Assembly (NCBI GenBank): GCA_007096045.1
Contig: SFAU01000220.1
Coordinates: 1 to 46,126 of the forward strand
DNA length: 46,126 nt
Origin: Microcystis novacekii Mn_MB_F_20050700_S1
GTDB lineage: Bacteria > Cyanobacteriota > Cyanobacteriia > Cyanobacteriales > Microcystaceae
Reading direction: 5' to 3'
Part shown: one piece after another, positions 8,237 to 16,883 of the stretch
How positions within the stretch are numbered: position 1 is the first letter of the stretch
How the letters are laid out: the number at the start of each line of letters is the position of its first letter
Made by a program: the position numbers and the translations under genes
The notes under the pieces: generated by a model
Databases searched by the model: none
What the model was told of the DNA's origin: nothing
The model's input: the letters and a program-made list of their open reading frames with translations, nothing else

Positions 8237-8860
8237 TTATTTCGATCGGAGACGGGAACTAGAATCGGATTTTAGCCAAAATTCCCCAGTAGAACCAGTT
8301 ATTATCCATAATATTGCCCTAAAACCATCTCTGAGCGACTTTTCTAAGGGTTCGGGGGGTGATTGGGAGGGAACAGTCACCGGTTTAATCATAATTCCGC
8401 GACTACCAAAAACAATTTCTCCCACTAATCGCGCTCTTCTCATGTGATTATCGGAAGTGACTAGATAGACGCTATCAATACCTTGGGCTTTCAGTTGATC
8501 CGCTAGGCTAGTAAAGTTAGTGACAGTATCTCGCGCATTGTAATCGAGATGGAGACGTTCTAGGGGAATTCCCGCTTTTTTAAAAATCTTTCTCACATAT
8601 CGTCGCGGACTACCGGAAGATACCCAAATCGGTAGATCGGGATATTCCTTAGCTAATTTTGCCGCAAAACGTTCTCGATCGGCATGACCTCCTAAAACAA
8701 AAATCGCTTCTGGTTTTGCCCACTGGTAACGTAAATCGTGGTATAACCAGCCTAAACTCGCCAAAATTAGCGGAATAGCCAGCAGTTTTAACCTAGATTT
8801 GCCTAACTTCCCTTTCAGAGAAACTCGCTTTTTTCTCTGAGAATTAGCCTTGAGAACCAT
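8237..8860 (-). CDS. YdcF/ElyC-like DUF218 membrane protein
   Basis: A 207-residue protein with a basic N-terminus and one transmembrane helix (about 24-43), then a DUF218 domain. The domain shows the AIFVLGGHADRER start, WVSSGSP, the NARDTVTNF segment and LVTSDNHMRRARL, a pattern typical of YdcF/SanA/ElyC proteins. Family members act at the envelope in vancomycin sensitivity and lipid-carrier metabolism in Escherichia coli; the cyanobacterial role is not established. It is upstream of the antiporter gene on the same strand. Confidence 0.8.
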   Translation of the reverse strand: MVLKANSQRKKRVSLKGKLGKSRLKLLAIPLILASLGWLYHDLRYQWAKPEAIFVLGGHADRERFAAKLAKEYPDLPIWVSSGSPRRYVRKIFKKAGIPLERLHLDYNARDTVTNFTSLADQLKAQGIDSVYLVTSDNHMRRARLVGEIVFGSRGIMIKPVTVPSQSPPEPLEKSLRDGFRAILWIITGSTGEFWLKSDSSSRLRSK

Positions 8861-9014
8861 ATATCAGTGATCGGTGAGCGGTTGTCAACCTTCAGCTTTG
8901 TGGATTAAAGTGATCGAGGGTGAGCATCGAACTCACATTGACGTAGGAGATGGGGATTTTATTCCCTAACTGACCGATAATTTTCCTGGAACTCAGGTTG
9001 ATTGATGCAGTCGC

Positions 9015-10499
9015 TTACATCCCCCACCAACGGGCCACCGCTTCAGGAAGGGGTAGCAAAATACTTAATAACAAAGCCAGGGAAAATAGACCTAATAAAT
9101 CTCGTTTATTATCCAATTCGGTGACATCATTTAAAGCAGGTTGATCGCTGACTGGCATTAATAAGAGAATAATCGCCCAGAGTAAAAAATCTGGTTGCAC
9201 TAGGGCTAAAATAAACATGAATAATCGAGTTAATTGACCGATAATTATGGCGGTTTTCTGCCCATACATGGCGTGAACAATATGACCACCATCCAATTGA
9301 CCCACGGGCATTAAATTTAGGGCTGTAACGATAATTCCCAAATAACCAGCCACCCCTAAAGGATGTAAATGGATGGCTTTTCCTGCGATTAAATTACTGC
9401 CGAGAGCTAGTTTAGCTACGATAGACAAGAAAAAAGAAAACTGCGGATTTAAGGCCTGAAAATTTAATAAACTGCTTTGATTAGTTAGGGGAACTATTTC
9501 CGAGAGGGACAATCCCCAAAACAGTAGAGGAATAGCGATAATTATACCCCCCAAAGGACCAGCCACCGCCACATCAAATAAAGCTTTACGCGTGGGAACC
9601 GGGGATCGCATTTGAATAAAAGCCCCGAAGGTGCCTAGGAAGAAAGGAATGGGGATAAAATAGGGCAAAGTAGTTTTAATTTTATATTTAACGGCGGTAA
9701 AATAATGACTGAATTCGTGCAGTCCTAAAATAGCAATTAAGCCCAAACTGTAGGGTAAACCTTGCAATAATAAACTAGAATTATTTTCTAATTGTTGGGT
9801 GGTAATGCCACTTAATCCCGCACCGATAACCGTGGTAGTTAAGAGAGTTAATAACAATAAACCCAGGGCAAAAATGGGGCGAGTAATTTTTTCAGTTTCT
9901 ATAGTTTCTGTTTTTTGCTGCCAGGGATTAGACACAAGAGCGAAAAAAGGTTGTCCCTGAAAACTTTCTTGGAAAAGCAATAAAAAGCGATCACCAAAAA
10001 CCTTCTCCACATTGTTTTTAATCACTTGATAAGCTTCTTCGGGAACCGCTCGCAATTTCCCCCGACAGAGAATTGCTTGGGGACGATAATCGATATTTTG
10101 CAGATAATAAACACCCCAAGGAAAACAATCTCGTAGGAATTTTTCCTCTTCGGCAGTGATCGGTTTTAAATTATTTTTAGCCGCAGGATTATCAAGATTT
10201 TCTAGGACTAAATTCGCTTTTTTCGGTGGTGATGGGGAGCTTTCTTGGGGAGTAACCCGTCCCTTCTGTACTAGCCACCAATACAAAAAAGGGCAGATCA
10301 CAAAAGGGCCGATGAGCAAAAATGCCGGCATGGGGGTATCCTCTCCATAGATTAACATCCAGCCAGTCCAAATTAGAGCCGGAGTCATCAGGACTAACCA
10401 AATTAACCAAACTGGTGTTGTCGTGACTTTGGCCACGCTACGCTTGACGATAAAATAAGTGAAACCGCCAAGAATCCCTAATAACAACCACATTTCCAT
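9015..10499 (-). CDS. Site-2 protease family (M50) membrane metalloprotease, EGY-like
   Basis: A 494-residue intramembrane zinc protease. The zinc motif HEFSH is at 261-265 and the second motif NLMPVGQLDGGH at 395-406, giving both histidines, the glutamate and the aspartate needed for catalysis. It has two N-terminal transmembrane segments (3-18, 31-50), a soluble domain (about 80-200) of the type seen in plastid EGY1/EGY2, and six or more C-terminal helices. Plant EGY proteins are needed for thylakoid development; cyanobacterial homologues release membrane-bound regulators under stress. It is divergent from the next gene. Confidence 0.9.
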   Translation of the reverse strand: MEMWLLLGILGGFTYFIVKRSVAKVTTTPVWLIWLVLMTPALIWTGWMLIYGEDTPMPAFLLIGPFVICPFLYWWLVQKGRVTPQESSPSPPKKANLVLENLDNPAAKNNLKPITAEEEKFLRDCFPWGVYYLQNIDYRPQAILCRGKLRAVPEEAYQVIKNNVEKVFGDRFLLLFQESFQGQPFFALVSNPWQQKTETIETEKITRPIFALGLLLLTLLTTTVIGAGLSGITTQQLENNSSLLLQGLPYSLGLIAILGLHEFSHYFTAVKYKIKTTLPYFIPIPFFLGTFGAFIQMRSPVPTRKALFDVAVAGPLGGIIIAIPLLFWGLSLSEIVPLTNQSSLLNFQALNPQFSFFLSIVAKLALGSNLIAGKAIHLHPLGVAGYLGIIVTALNLMPVGQLDGGHIVHAMYGQKTAIIIGQLTRLFMFILALVQPDFLLWAIILLLMPVSDQPALNDVTELDNKRDLLGLFSLALLLSILLPLPEAVARWWGM

Positions 10500-10603
10500 A
10501 TCGGCTCTTTTCTCTTGAATAAAAAGCGGCTAATTTCAGCCAGCCTGGTCATCGATCGTGCTAAGTTATAAACCGCATTGATTGTGATTTGGATAGGCAA
10601 ACC

Positions 10604-11260
10604 ATGCGATCGGAAACCGAATCATCCCCTTTAGAGGTTAGCAAAACCACAAAACCCCCTCGATTAATTTTAGAAGGTTTATACGCTTTCTCGCCTAATC
10701 GGGAAACCCTAGGGGGAACCTCTTATCTTATTGTAGAAAATACTGGTAATATTCTGGTGGATTGTCCTAGTTGTGACGAGAGCGAGCGGGATTTTCTCCG
10801 AGAAAAGGGAGTCCGTTACTTATTTTTTACCCATCGCGGGGGTCAGGGTAAACAGAGCGATTCTCTGCAAAGTTGGCTTGATTGTGAGATTATTCTCCAG
10901 GAACAGGAAGCTTATCTGCTTCCTCACCGTCAAATTACCGTTTTTTCCCAAGAAATCCAGTTATCTCCCACTTGTAGCGGTTTTTGGACTCCCGGCCATT
11001 CTCCCGGTTCCTCCTGTCTCTACTGGCAAAGTCACGGGGGGGTTTTATTTACTGGTCGTCATCTTCTCCCCGACAGCAAGGGTCAACCGCGACCCCTACA
11101 GACAGCGAAAACTTTCCACTGGCTGCGGCAATTGCGATCGCAAGAGGCTATTTTAGACCGTTTTAGTCCGGAAACCCTCTCCTATCTTTGTCCGGGAGCT
11201 AATACCGGCTTTTTGCGGGGTCGGGGAATTGTTGATCGCGCCTACGAAAAAATCATCTGA
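10604..11260 (+). CDS. Metallo-beta-lactamase-fold protein lacking the metal motif
   Basis: A 218-residue protein with the outline of a metallo-beta-lactamase fold: GGTSYLIVENTGNILVDCP near the start (strands plus Asp), FFTHRGGQGK where HxHxDH should be, and a later GHSPGSS that matches the third ligand region. Because the HxHxDH motif is reduced to one histidine, metal binding and hydrolase activity are doubtful. ATG 10604 is used; a TTG at 10589 is in frame. It is 37 bp before the thiL start and probably in one operon with it. Its job is unknown. Confidence 0.7.
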   Translation: MRSETESSPLEVSKTTKPPRLILEGLYAFSPNRETLGGTSYLIVENTGNILVDCPSCDESERDFLREKGVRYLFFTHRGGQGKQSDSLQSWLDCEIILQEQEAYLLPHRQITVFSQEIQLSPTCSGFWTPGHSPGSSCLYWQSHGGVLFTGRHLLPDSKGQPRPLQTAKTFHWLRQLRSQEAILDRFSPETLSYLCPGANTGFLRGRGIVDRAYEKII

Positions 11261-11297
11261 CCTCTTGCAAGAGTGCATCGTTCAATTCCCAGAAATT

Positions 11298-12266
11298 ATG
11301 AATTTAACCGTTAAAGACTTGGGTGAACAGGGATTGCTACCGATTCTGCAAAAATATTGTCCTGCGGAGATTATCGGTGATGATGGGGCGATTTTATCCC
11401 TCAAGGATGGTTACTCTCTCGTTGTCACCACCGATGTTTTAGTTAATAACGTCCACTTTAGCGATCTTACCACCTCTCCCGAAGATGTGGGCTGGCGAGC
11501 GGCGGCGGCAAATTTATCCGATTTAGCGGCTATGGGAGCAGAACCCCTAGGAATTACGGTAGGATTGGCTTTAACTCCCAATCTAGCCATCGATTGGCTA
11601 GAAGGACTCTATCGGGGTCTTAGCTCTTGTCTGCAAGTATATCAGACGGCGATCGTTGGTGGCGATGTCTGTCGGGCCACGGAGATTAACATCAGCATCA
11701 CTGCCCTGGGACAAGTGGCAAAAAATGAAGAAATTAGACGTTTTAACGCAAAAGTTGGCGATAGTATCGTTATTACTGGTTATCACGGTTTATCGCGGGC
11801 TGGATTAGAGTTACTCTTGCACCCTGAAACCGGGAGGAATTTAAATTCCTCCCAAAAAAAGCGATTAATCCAAGCTCATCAACGCCCGCGACCGAGACTT
11901 GATTGCATACCACATTTACAAAAAATTGTCAAGCAATTTCCCATCGCGGGCATGGATAGCAGTGACGGGTTAGCAGATGCCATCAGGCAAATTTGTCGCT
12001 GTAGTGGGGTTGGTGCCGAAATCGAGAGGATTCCCCTGCATCCAAGCCTGAAAGAATATGTAGGAGCCGAAAAAGCTCTAGAATGGGCTTTATACGGCGG
12101 TGAAGACTTTGAGTTAGTTTTGTGTTTGCCCCCGGACAGTGCCAAAGAATTGCTCGAGAAAGTGGGGGAAGATGGGGCAATAATCGGTCAAATTGTCCGG
12201 GGGAAAGAGATAAAATTAGCCGACGGTAGAAACCTCAGTTTAAGCTCTGGATTTCAACATTTTTAA
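11298..12266 (+). CDS. thiL: Thiamine-monophosphate kinase
   Basis: ThiL phosphorylates thiamine monophosphate to thiamine diphosphate, the last step of cofactor synthesis. The protein has 322 residues and the AIR synthase-like fold of the family: GDDGAIL near the N-terminus (Mg-ATP binding aspartates), VVTTDVLVNNVHF, AANLSDLAAMGAEP, then GMDSSDGLADA and LYGGEDFELVL in the second half. All are standard ThiL motifs. The ATG at 11298 is chosen over an upstream start at 11229 that would overlap the previous gene and add non-family residues. Confidence 0.93.
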   Translation: MNLTVKDLGEQGLLPILQKYCPAEIIGDDGAILSLKDGYSLVVTTDVLVNNVHFSDLTTSPEDVGWRAAAANLSDLAAMGAEPLGITVGLALTPNLAIDWLEGLYRGLSSCLQVYQTAIVGGDVCRATEINISITALGQVAKNEEIRRFNAKVGDSIVITGYHGLSRAGLELLLHPETGRNLNSSQKKRLIQAHQRPRPRLDCIPHLQKIVKQFPIAGMDSSDGLADAIRQICRCSGVGAEIERIPLHPSLKEYVGAEKALEWALYGGEDFELVLCLPPDSAKELLEKVGEDGAIIGQIVRGKEIKLADGRNLSLSSGFQHF

Positions 12267-12337
12267 GGGTAAGAGCGGCGGTCTTCAGCCCGACATTGAG
12301 ATAAAATCGATCTAGTTAAAAATTTAATTCCGAAACT

Positions 12338-13777
12338 ATGTTCGACGCACTGGCCGACCGCTTAGAAGACGCATGGAAAAAGTTACGAGGTCAAGATAAA
12401 ATCTCCTCGGCCAACATACAAGATACCCTAAAAGAAGTCCGGCGGGCTTTATTAGAAGCAGATGTCAACCTACAGGTGGTCAAGGGATTTATTGCTGAGG
12501 TCGAGAAACAAGCCCTCGGCGCTGAAGTTATTTCTGGAGTCAATCCCGGTCAGCAATTTATCAAAATTGTCTACGATGAATTAGTCAAAATCATGGGGGA
12601 AAGCAACGTCCCCCTAGCGCAGGCCGATAAACCCCCCACCGTAATTTTAATGGCTGGGTTGCAAGGGACAGGAAAAACCACCGCCACCGCCAAATTAGCC
12701 CTATATCTCCGCAAACAGTCGAAAAGCTGCCTGATGGTGGCTACCGATGTCTACCGTCCGGCGGCCATTGACCAATTAATCACCCTCGGTAAACAGATTA
12801 ACGTTCCCGTTTTTGAGATGGGTTCTCAGGCTAATCCCGTCGATATCGCCCGTCAAGGTGTGGAAAAAGCCAAAGAATTAGGCTTAGATACGGTTATCAT
12901 CGACACAGCCGGTCGTTTGCAGATAGACACCCAGATGATGGGCCAACTAGCACAAATCAAGAAAATTGTCAAGCCTGACGACACTTTATTAGTGGTGGAT
13001 GCGATGACCGGTCAGGAAGCGGCCAATCTCACCCACACTTTTCACCAACAAATCGGCATCACGGGGGCAATTCTCACCAAACTTGACGGTGATACTCGCG
13101 GTGGGGCTGCCTTATCAGTGCGGCAAATATCGGGACAACCGATTAAATTTGTTGGGGTTGGGGAAAAAGTCGAGGCTTTAGAGCCATTTTATCCCGATCG
13201 CCTTGCTAGTCGCATCCTCAATATGGGTGATGTCCTCACCCTAGTGGAAAAAGCTCAGGAACAGTTAGACCTGGAAGACGCAGCCAAAATGCAGTCCAAG
13301 ATTTTAGAGGCTAAGTTTGATTTTAATGACTTCCTCAAACAGATGCGGCTGTTAAAAAATATGGGTTCCTTGGGGGGAGTCTTAAAATTAATCCCCGGTC
13401 TGGGCAAACTGAGCGGGACGGACATCGAAAAGGGCGAAAAAGAGTTAAAACGCACGGAAGCGATGATTAATTCCATGACCGCGGAGGAACGCACTAACCC
13501 CGATTTGTTGGCTAAGTCTCCTAATCGTCGTCGTCGCATTGCCAAGGGTTCAGGACATCCAGAAACGGAAGTTACCAAACTAATTTCTAATTTCACCAGA
13601 ATGCGATCGATGATGCAACAGATGGGGCGGGGACAAATGCCCAGTCTGCCCGGGATGCCGGGGATGGGGGGCGGAATGTTTGGGGGTGGTCAACCGGCAC
13701 CGGGATTTCGTGGTCAAGGTGGCAGCCCGAAAAAACCGAAGAAAACCAAGAAAAAGAAAGGTTTTGGCGATTTATAG
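12338..13777 (+). CDS. ffh: Signal recognition particle protein Ffh (SRP54)
   Basis: Ffh is the GTPase of the signal recognition particle, binding signal peptides and SRP RNA and docking to FtsY for membrane targeting. The 479-residue protein has the N domain (1-90), G domain with P-loop GLQGTGKTT (107-115), DTAGR and TKLDGD, and a Met-rich M domain that includes the RNA-binding RRRRIAKGSG. The C-terminus has a Gly/Met-rich tail and a final lysine cluster (KKPKKTKKKKG). It starts 71 bp after thiL. The SRP RNA gene was not found in the window. Confidence 0.97.
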   Translation: MFDALADRLEDAWKKLRGQDKISSANIQDTLKEVRRALLEADVNLQVVKGFIAEVEKQALGAEVISGVNPGQQFIKIVYDELVKIMGESNVPLAQADKPPTVILMAGLQGTGKTTATAKLALYLRKQSKSCLMVATDVYRPAAIDQLITLGKQINVPVFEMGSQANPVDIARQGVEKAKELGLDTVIIDTAGRLQIDTQMMGQLAQIKKIVKPDDTLLVVDAMTGQEAANLTHTFHQQIGITGAILTKLDGDTRGGAALSVRQISGQPIKFVGVGEKVEALEPFYPDRLASRILNMGDVLTLVEKAQEQLDLEDAAKMQSKILEAKFDFNDFLKQMRLLKNMGSLGGVLKLIPGLGKLSGTDIEKGEKELKRTEAMINSMTAEERTNPDLLAKSPNRRRRIAKGSGHPETEVTKLISNFTRMRSMMQQMGRGQMPSLPGMPGMGGGMFGGGQPAPGFRGQGGSPKKPKKTKKKKGFGDL

Positions 13778-13869
13778 AGGAAATTACCAGTTAAGACTCC
13801 ATGGGAGAGGGTAGAAGAGAGCAGGGAAAGGGTTTGGGACTGAGGGATTTGGTGATGGTTTGCCGTTGA

Positions 13870-14538
13870 CTAATCTCTGATCACTAGGGGCGATTGCAGG
13901 GTAATATTTAAATCTCGATCGGGGTTAACAGAGTATAACTGCACGGAACTACCACCGACAATTCCCGCCGCCGGTAAGCCCCATCCTGCAAGGGTTCCCA
14001 CGGCTGCCCCCGCTAAGACATCGAGAAATTCGATCTTGCGATCGCCAGTGAGGGCGGCGATCGCTGTGGCTGCCCCCGCACCGGCGACGGTTCCCCCTAA
14101 GATATCTTGAGTTTTTGCCCCTTTACGCAGGGTTTCAGTGGTAGTAATTAATCGCGAAGTGGCATTGAGGGGAATAGTGCGATTGCCCCCATCGAGGCGA
14201 ATTTCATCGGCAATAAACCGCACACCTCGGCCGGCCGCTTCTAAAGTACCCTTGACTTCACTTCCCGCTGCAATCACCACAATCCCATTCCGGTTACGAA
14301 TATCTCTGGCTACGGTTAAAGTCAGAGGAATAACATCACTTTTAGAAACTAAAATTTTATCGGCTTTCTCGTAATTCAAAGGGATAACTGTTCCCGCTGG
14401 AATCGAGATTTGTTGAGCGATGAGACTTTGCCGATTAATATTACTTTGAGCGAGGACGGGAAAAGTACCGGACATGGAACCCATGAGTAGGGTAATCAGT
14501 AAGGCTGTGCTGGCTCTAGCAACAGGATTGATAGACAT
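13870..14538 (-). CDS. Secreted protein of unknown function with glycine-rich segments
   Basis: The 222-residue product begins with a signal peptide (SINPVARAS, hydrophobic 11-25, likely cleavage after VLA at 30). The mature part has beta-rich sequence ISIPAGTVIPLNYEKADKILVSKSDVIPLTL, IVVIAAGSEVKGTLEAAGRG, and a Gly/Ala-rich stretch (ILGGTVAGAGAATAIAAL ... VLAGAAVGTLAGWG) like a glycine zipper. Similar cyanobacterial proteins are sometimes labelled TrbI-like, which I would not assert here. The start at 14538 is preferred to 14562 because AGAGGA lies about 9 nt upstream and the signal peptide starts cleanly. It is divergent from the kinase-TPR gene. Confidence 0.65.
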   Translation of the reverse strand: MSINPVARASTALLITLLMGSMSGTFPVLAQSNINRQSLIAQQISIPAGTVIPLNYEKADKILVSKSDVIPLTLTVARDIRNRNGIVVIAAGSEVKGTLEAAGRGVRFIADEIRLDGGNRTIPLNATSRLITTTETLRKGAKTQDILGGTVAGAGAATAIAALTGDRKIEFLDVLAGAAVGTLAGWGLPAAGIVGGSSVQLYSVNPDRDLNITLQSPLVIRD

Positions 14539-14746
14539 AGCGGTTATCCTCTCAAAAAACAACAGTGAACTTTCTCTATTTCTAGATTATTTTTTTCTGT
14601 CTGTCATGTCAGTCCCCTCCACAGGGAATTTTTTCCCTCTCTATAGGGAAAAAAGTGGAATGGGAGAATTTCTGTATTTTGTCTATCCACCACAAAAAAG
14701 AGCCGAAAAGCCTAGAATGGTAAAAAACCTCGGATTGCCATCGTCT

Positions 14747-16861
14747 ATGGAACTCGCTGCCGGAAACATCCTTAGTCATCGCTACCAAATTATCCGTCAA
14801 TTGGGGAAAGGGGGATTCGGACAGACTTTCTTGGCCTGCGATCGCCAGTTGCCCAATCAAAATCGCTGTGTGATCAAACAATTTCAACCCCAGTGCAAGG
14901 ATGCCGAAACTGTAGCCACCGCTAGACGACTCTTTGAAACCGAGGCGAAAATCCTGCAAGAATTGGGCATTCATCAGCATATTCCCCGTTTATTTGCCTA
15001 TTTTGAGGAAAATGGGCAATTTTTCCTCGTGCAAGAATACATTGAAGGGGAAGATTTAGCCACAGAAATTACTGCCGGTGTCTATAGGCAAGATGAAGGG
15101 AAAGTGGTGGCTTTATTGACAGAAATTCTCTCAATTCTCGAATTTGTCCATCACAAACAGGTGATCCATCGCGATGTTAATCCCTTCAATCTTATTCGTC
15201 GCAGCCAAGATGATCAATTGGTTTTAATTGATTTTGGTGCTGTCAAACAAATTAGCACTCAAGTAGTTAAAAAAGGTAAAACCGTTTCTACCATCGCTAT
15301 CGGTACCCCGGGTTATTTCCCCAGTGAACAGGCCCAAGGTTATCCCCGTTTTAGTAGCGATATCTATGCCACCGGTATTATTGGATTACAAGCTTTAACC
15401 GGTAAAAATCCCGAAGATATTCCACTGGATGCTCGCACGGGAGAAATTCTCTGGCAACATTTGGCTATGACTAGCGCCGAGTTTAGTTGTATTATCGATC
15501 GCATGATCCGCTATGATTTTCGTCAGCGTTATACCAGTGCCAGTGAAGTATTAATCGATCTGAGAAAATTAGGGAAAATTCATCATCTCGCTCCGAAAAC
15601 TACCCAGGGGGTGAACCCTCAAGGTCAGGTTGCTCCTCAAGGGAAATCTTGGCTAACAAAAATCTTGTTTGTCTCTGGGACAATTGGTTTAATAGCTGGT
15701 GCTTATCTGGGTTTTGACTATTGGCAAAATTCTCGTAATTCTCTTGGTTACTATCAACAAGGTCAGACTTTTTATCAACTTAAACGCTATACTGATGCCC
15801 TTAGTTCCTATGGTCAAGCCTTAAAAATTAATCCCGATTATCTTGAGGCCTTGCAAGGAAAAGCCGATGCTTTATTAGCTTTAAAAAGATACTCGGAAGC
15901 TTTAAATACCTACGAAAAAGCTATTCAAATTAACCCAGATTCCGCTTGGGCAGCTTGGCTCGGTCGCGGACAAGCTTTGGATAAATTAGGCAAAAATCAA
16001 GAGGCTTTGGAAAGTTTTGAGCGGGTCTTATCTCTTAATTCTAACGCTAGTCAAGCTTGGCAAGGTAAAGCCGATATCTATCTAGAACTGCAACAATATT
16101 CCGCCGCCCAAAAAGCTCTTGACAAATTGTTAACTTTTCAGCCAAATGATGCCAAAATATGGTATAAAAAAGGCTGGTCATTACAAAATCTTGAGGACTA
16201 TGAAGGGGCAGTTAAAGCCTACGATCAGGCTCTAGCGATCGAATCGGATAATGCCTTAATTTGGTATCAAAAAGGTAATAGTTTGTATCAATTAAATAAA
16301 ATTAATGAGGCTTTAGAAAGTTATAGCAAAGCTGGACAATTTAATCCCCAATTTTCCCAAGCTCACTATAGTCAAGGGATTATTCTGCAAAAATTGGGCC
16401 GCAAACCAGAAGCTTTGGAGGCATTTACTCAAGCAACTAAAGCCAATTCTAATTATTATCAAGCATGGTTAAATCAAGGGGCATTACTTCATCAAATGGA
16501 AAGATTTCAAGAAGCGATCGCATCCTACGAAAAAGCTCGCCGCATTTCTTCCCAAAAAGCGGAAGTTTTTCTCGGTATCGGTAACGCTTGGTATCGTTTA
16601 GGCGACAATTATCAAGCCATAAATTCCTATCAACAGGCGATTCAAAGACAAAAAGATAACCCCGAAACCTGGAAAAGTTTAGGCAATAGTTTGTTTAAAC
16701 TCGGCCAATACGAGCGAGCGATTCAAGCTTATCAAGAATCACTTCGTTATCGTGCCAATGACCGAGAAGTGCAGGCACAAAAACAACTGGCAGAAACTCG
16801 CTGGCAAGAACTTCAGCAATCTCTCCAAAACCAAAGTCCCCAAGAGGAACCAGTTCCCTAA
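14747..16861 (+). CDS. Ser/Thr protein kinase with transmembrane helix and TPR repeats
   Basis: A 704-residue Hanks-type kinase. The kinase domain (about 11-275) has GKGGFGQTF, the VIK lysine, HRDVNPFN (141-148) and DFG (162-164). The catalytic-loop lysine of HRDxKxxN is replaced by Asn, a change also common as Ser in cyanobacterial TPR kinases. A single membrane helix (303-323) follows, then about ten tetratricopeptide repeats to the C-terminus, probably on the far side of the membrane as a sensor or scaffold. ATG 14747 is the family-like start (MELAAGNILSHRYQ); ATG 14717 is in frame and possible. A longer frame back to 14474 would overlap the divergent gene and is rejected. Confidence 0.88.
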   Translation: MELAAGNILSHRYQIIRQLGKGGFGQTFLACDRQLPNQNRCVIKQFQPQCKDAETVATARRLFETEAKILQELGIHQHIPRLFAYFEENGQFFLVQEYIEGEDLATEITAGVYRQDEGKVVALLTEILSILEFVHHKQVIHRDVNPFNLIRRSQDDQLVLIDFGAVKQISTQVVKKGKTVSTIAIGTPGYFPSEQAQGYPRFSSDIYATGIIGLQALTGKNPEDIPLDARTGEILWQHLAMTSAEFSCIIDRMIRYDFRQRYTSASEVLIDLRKLGKIHHLAPKTTQGVNPQGQVAPQGKSWLTKILFVSGTIGLIAGAYLGFDYWQNSRNSLGYYQQGQTFYQLKRYTDALSSYGQALKINPDYLEALQGKADALLALKRYSEALNTYEKAIQINPDSAWAAWLGRGQALDKLGKNQEALESFERVLSLNSNASQAWQGKADIYLELQQYSAAQKALDKLLTFQPNDAKIWYKKGWSLQNLEDYEGAVKAYDQALAIESDNALIWYQKGNSLYQLNKINEALESYSKAGQFNPQFSQAHYSQGIILQKLGRKPEALEAFTQATKANSNYYQAWLNQGALLHQMERFQEAIASYEKARRISSQKAEVFLGIGNAWYRLGDNYQAINSYQQAIQRQKDNPETWKSLGNSLFKLGQYERAIQAYQESLRYRANDREVQAQKQLAETRWQELQQSLQNQSPQEEPVP

Positions 16862-16883
16862 CTTCCGCTCTTTTTCTGGAACT

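Noticed and set aside
8911-8990. Possible tRNA on the minus strand: GTGAG-TTCGATG-CTCAC looks like a T-arm
   Set aside because: No matching 5' acceptor strand, D-arm or anticodon arm is found upstream on that strand.
14474-14746. N-terminal extension of the kinase-TPR gene
   Set aside because: It would overlap the divergent secreted-protein gene and its promoter, and the residues do not fit the kinase family.
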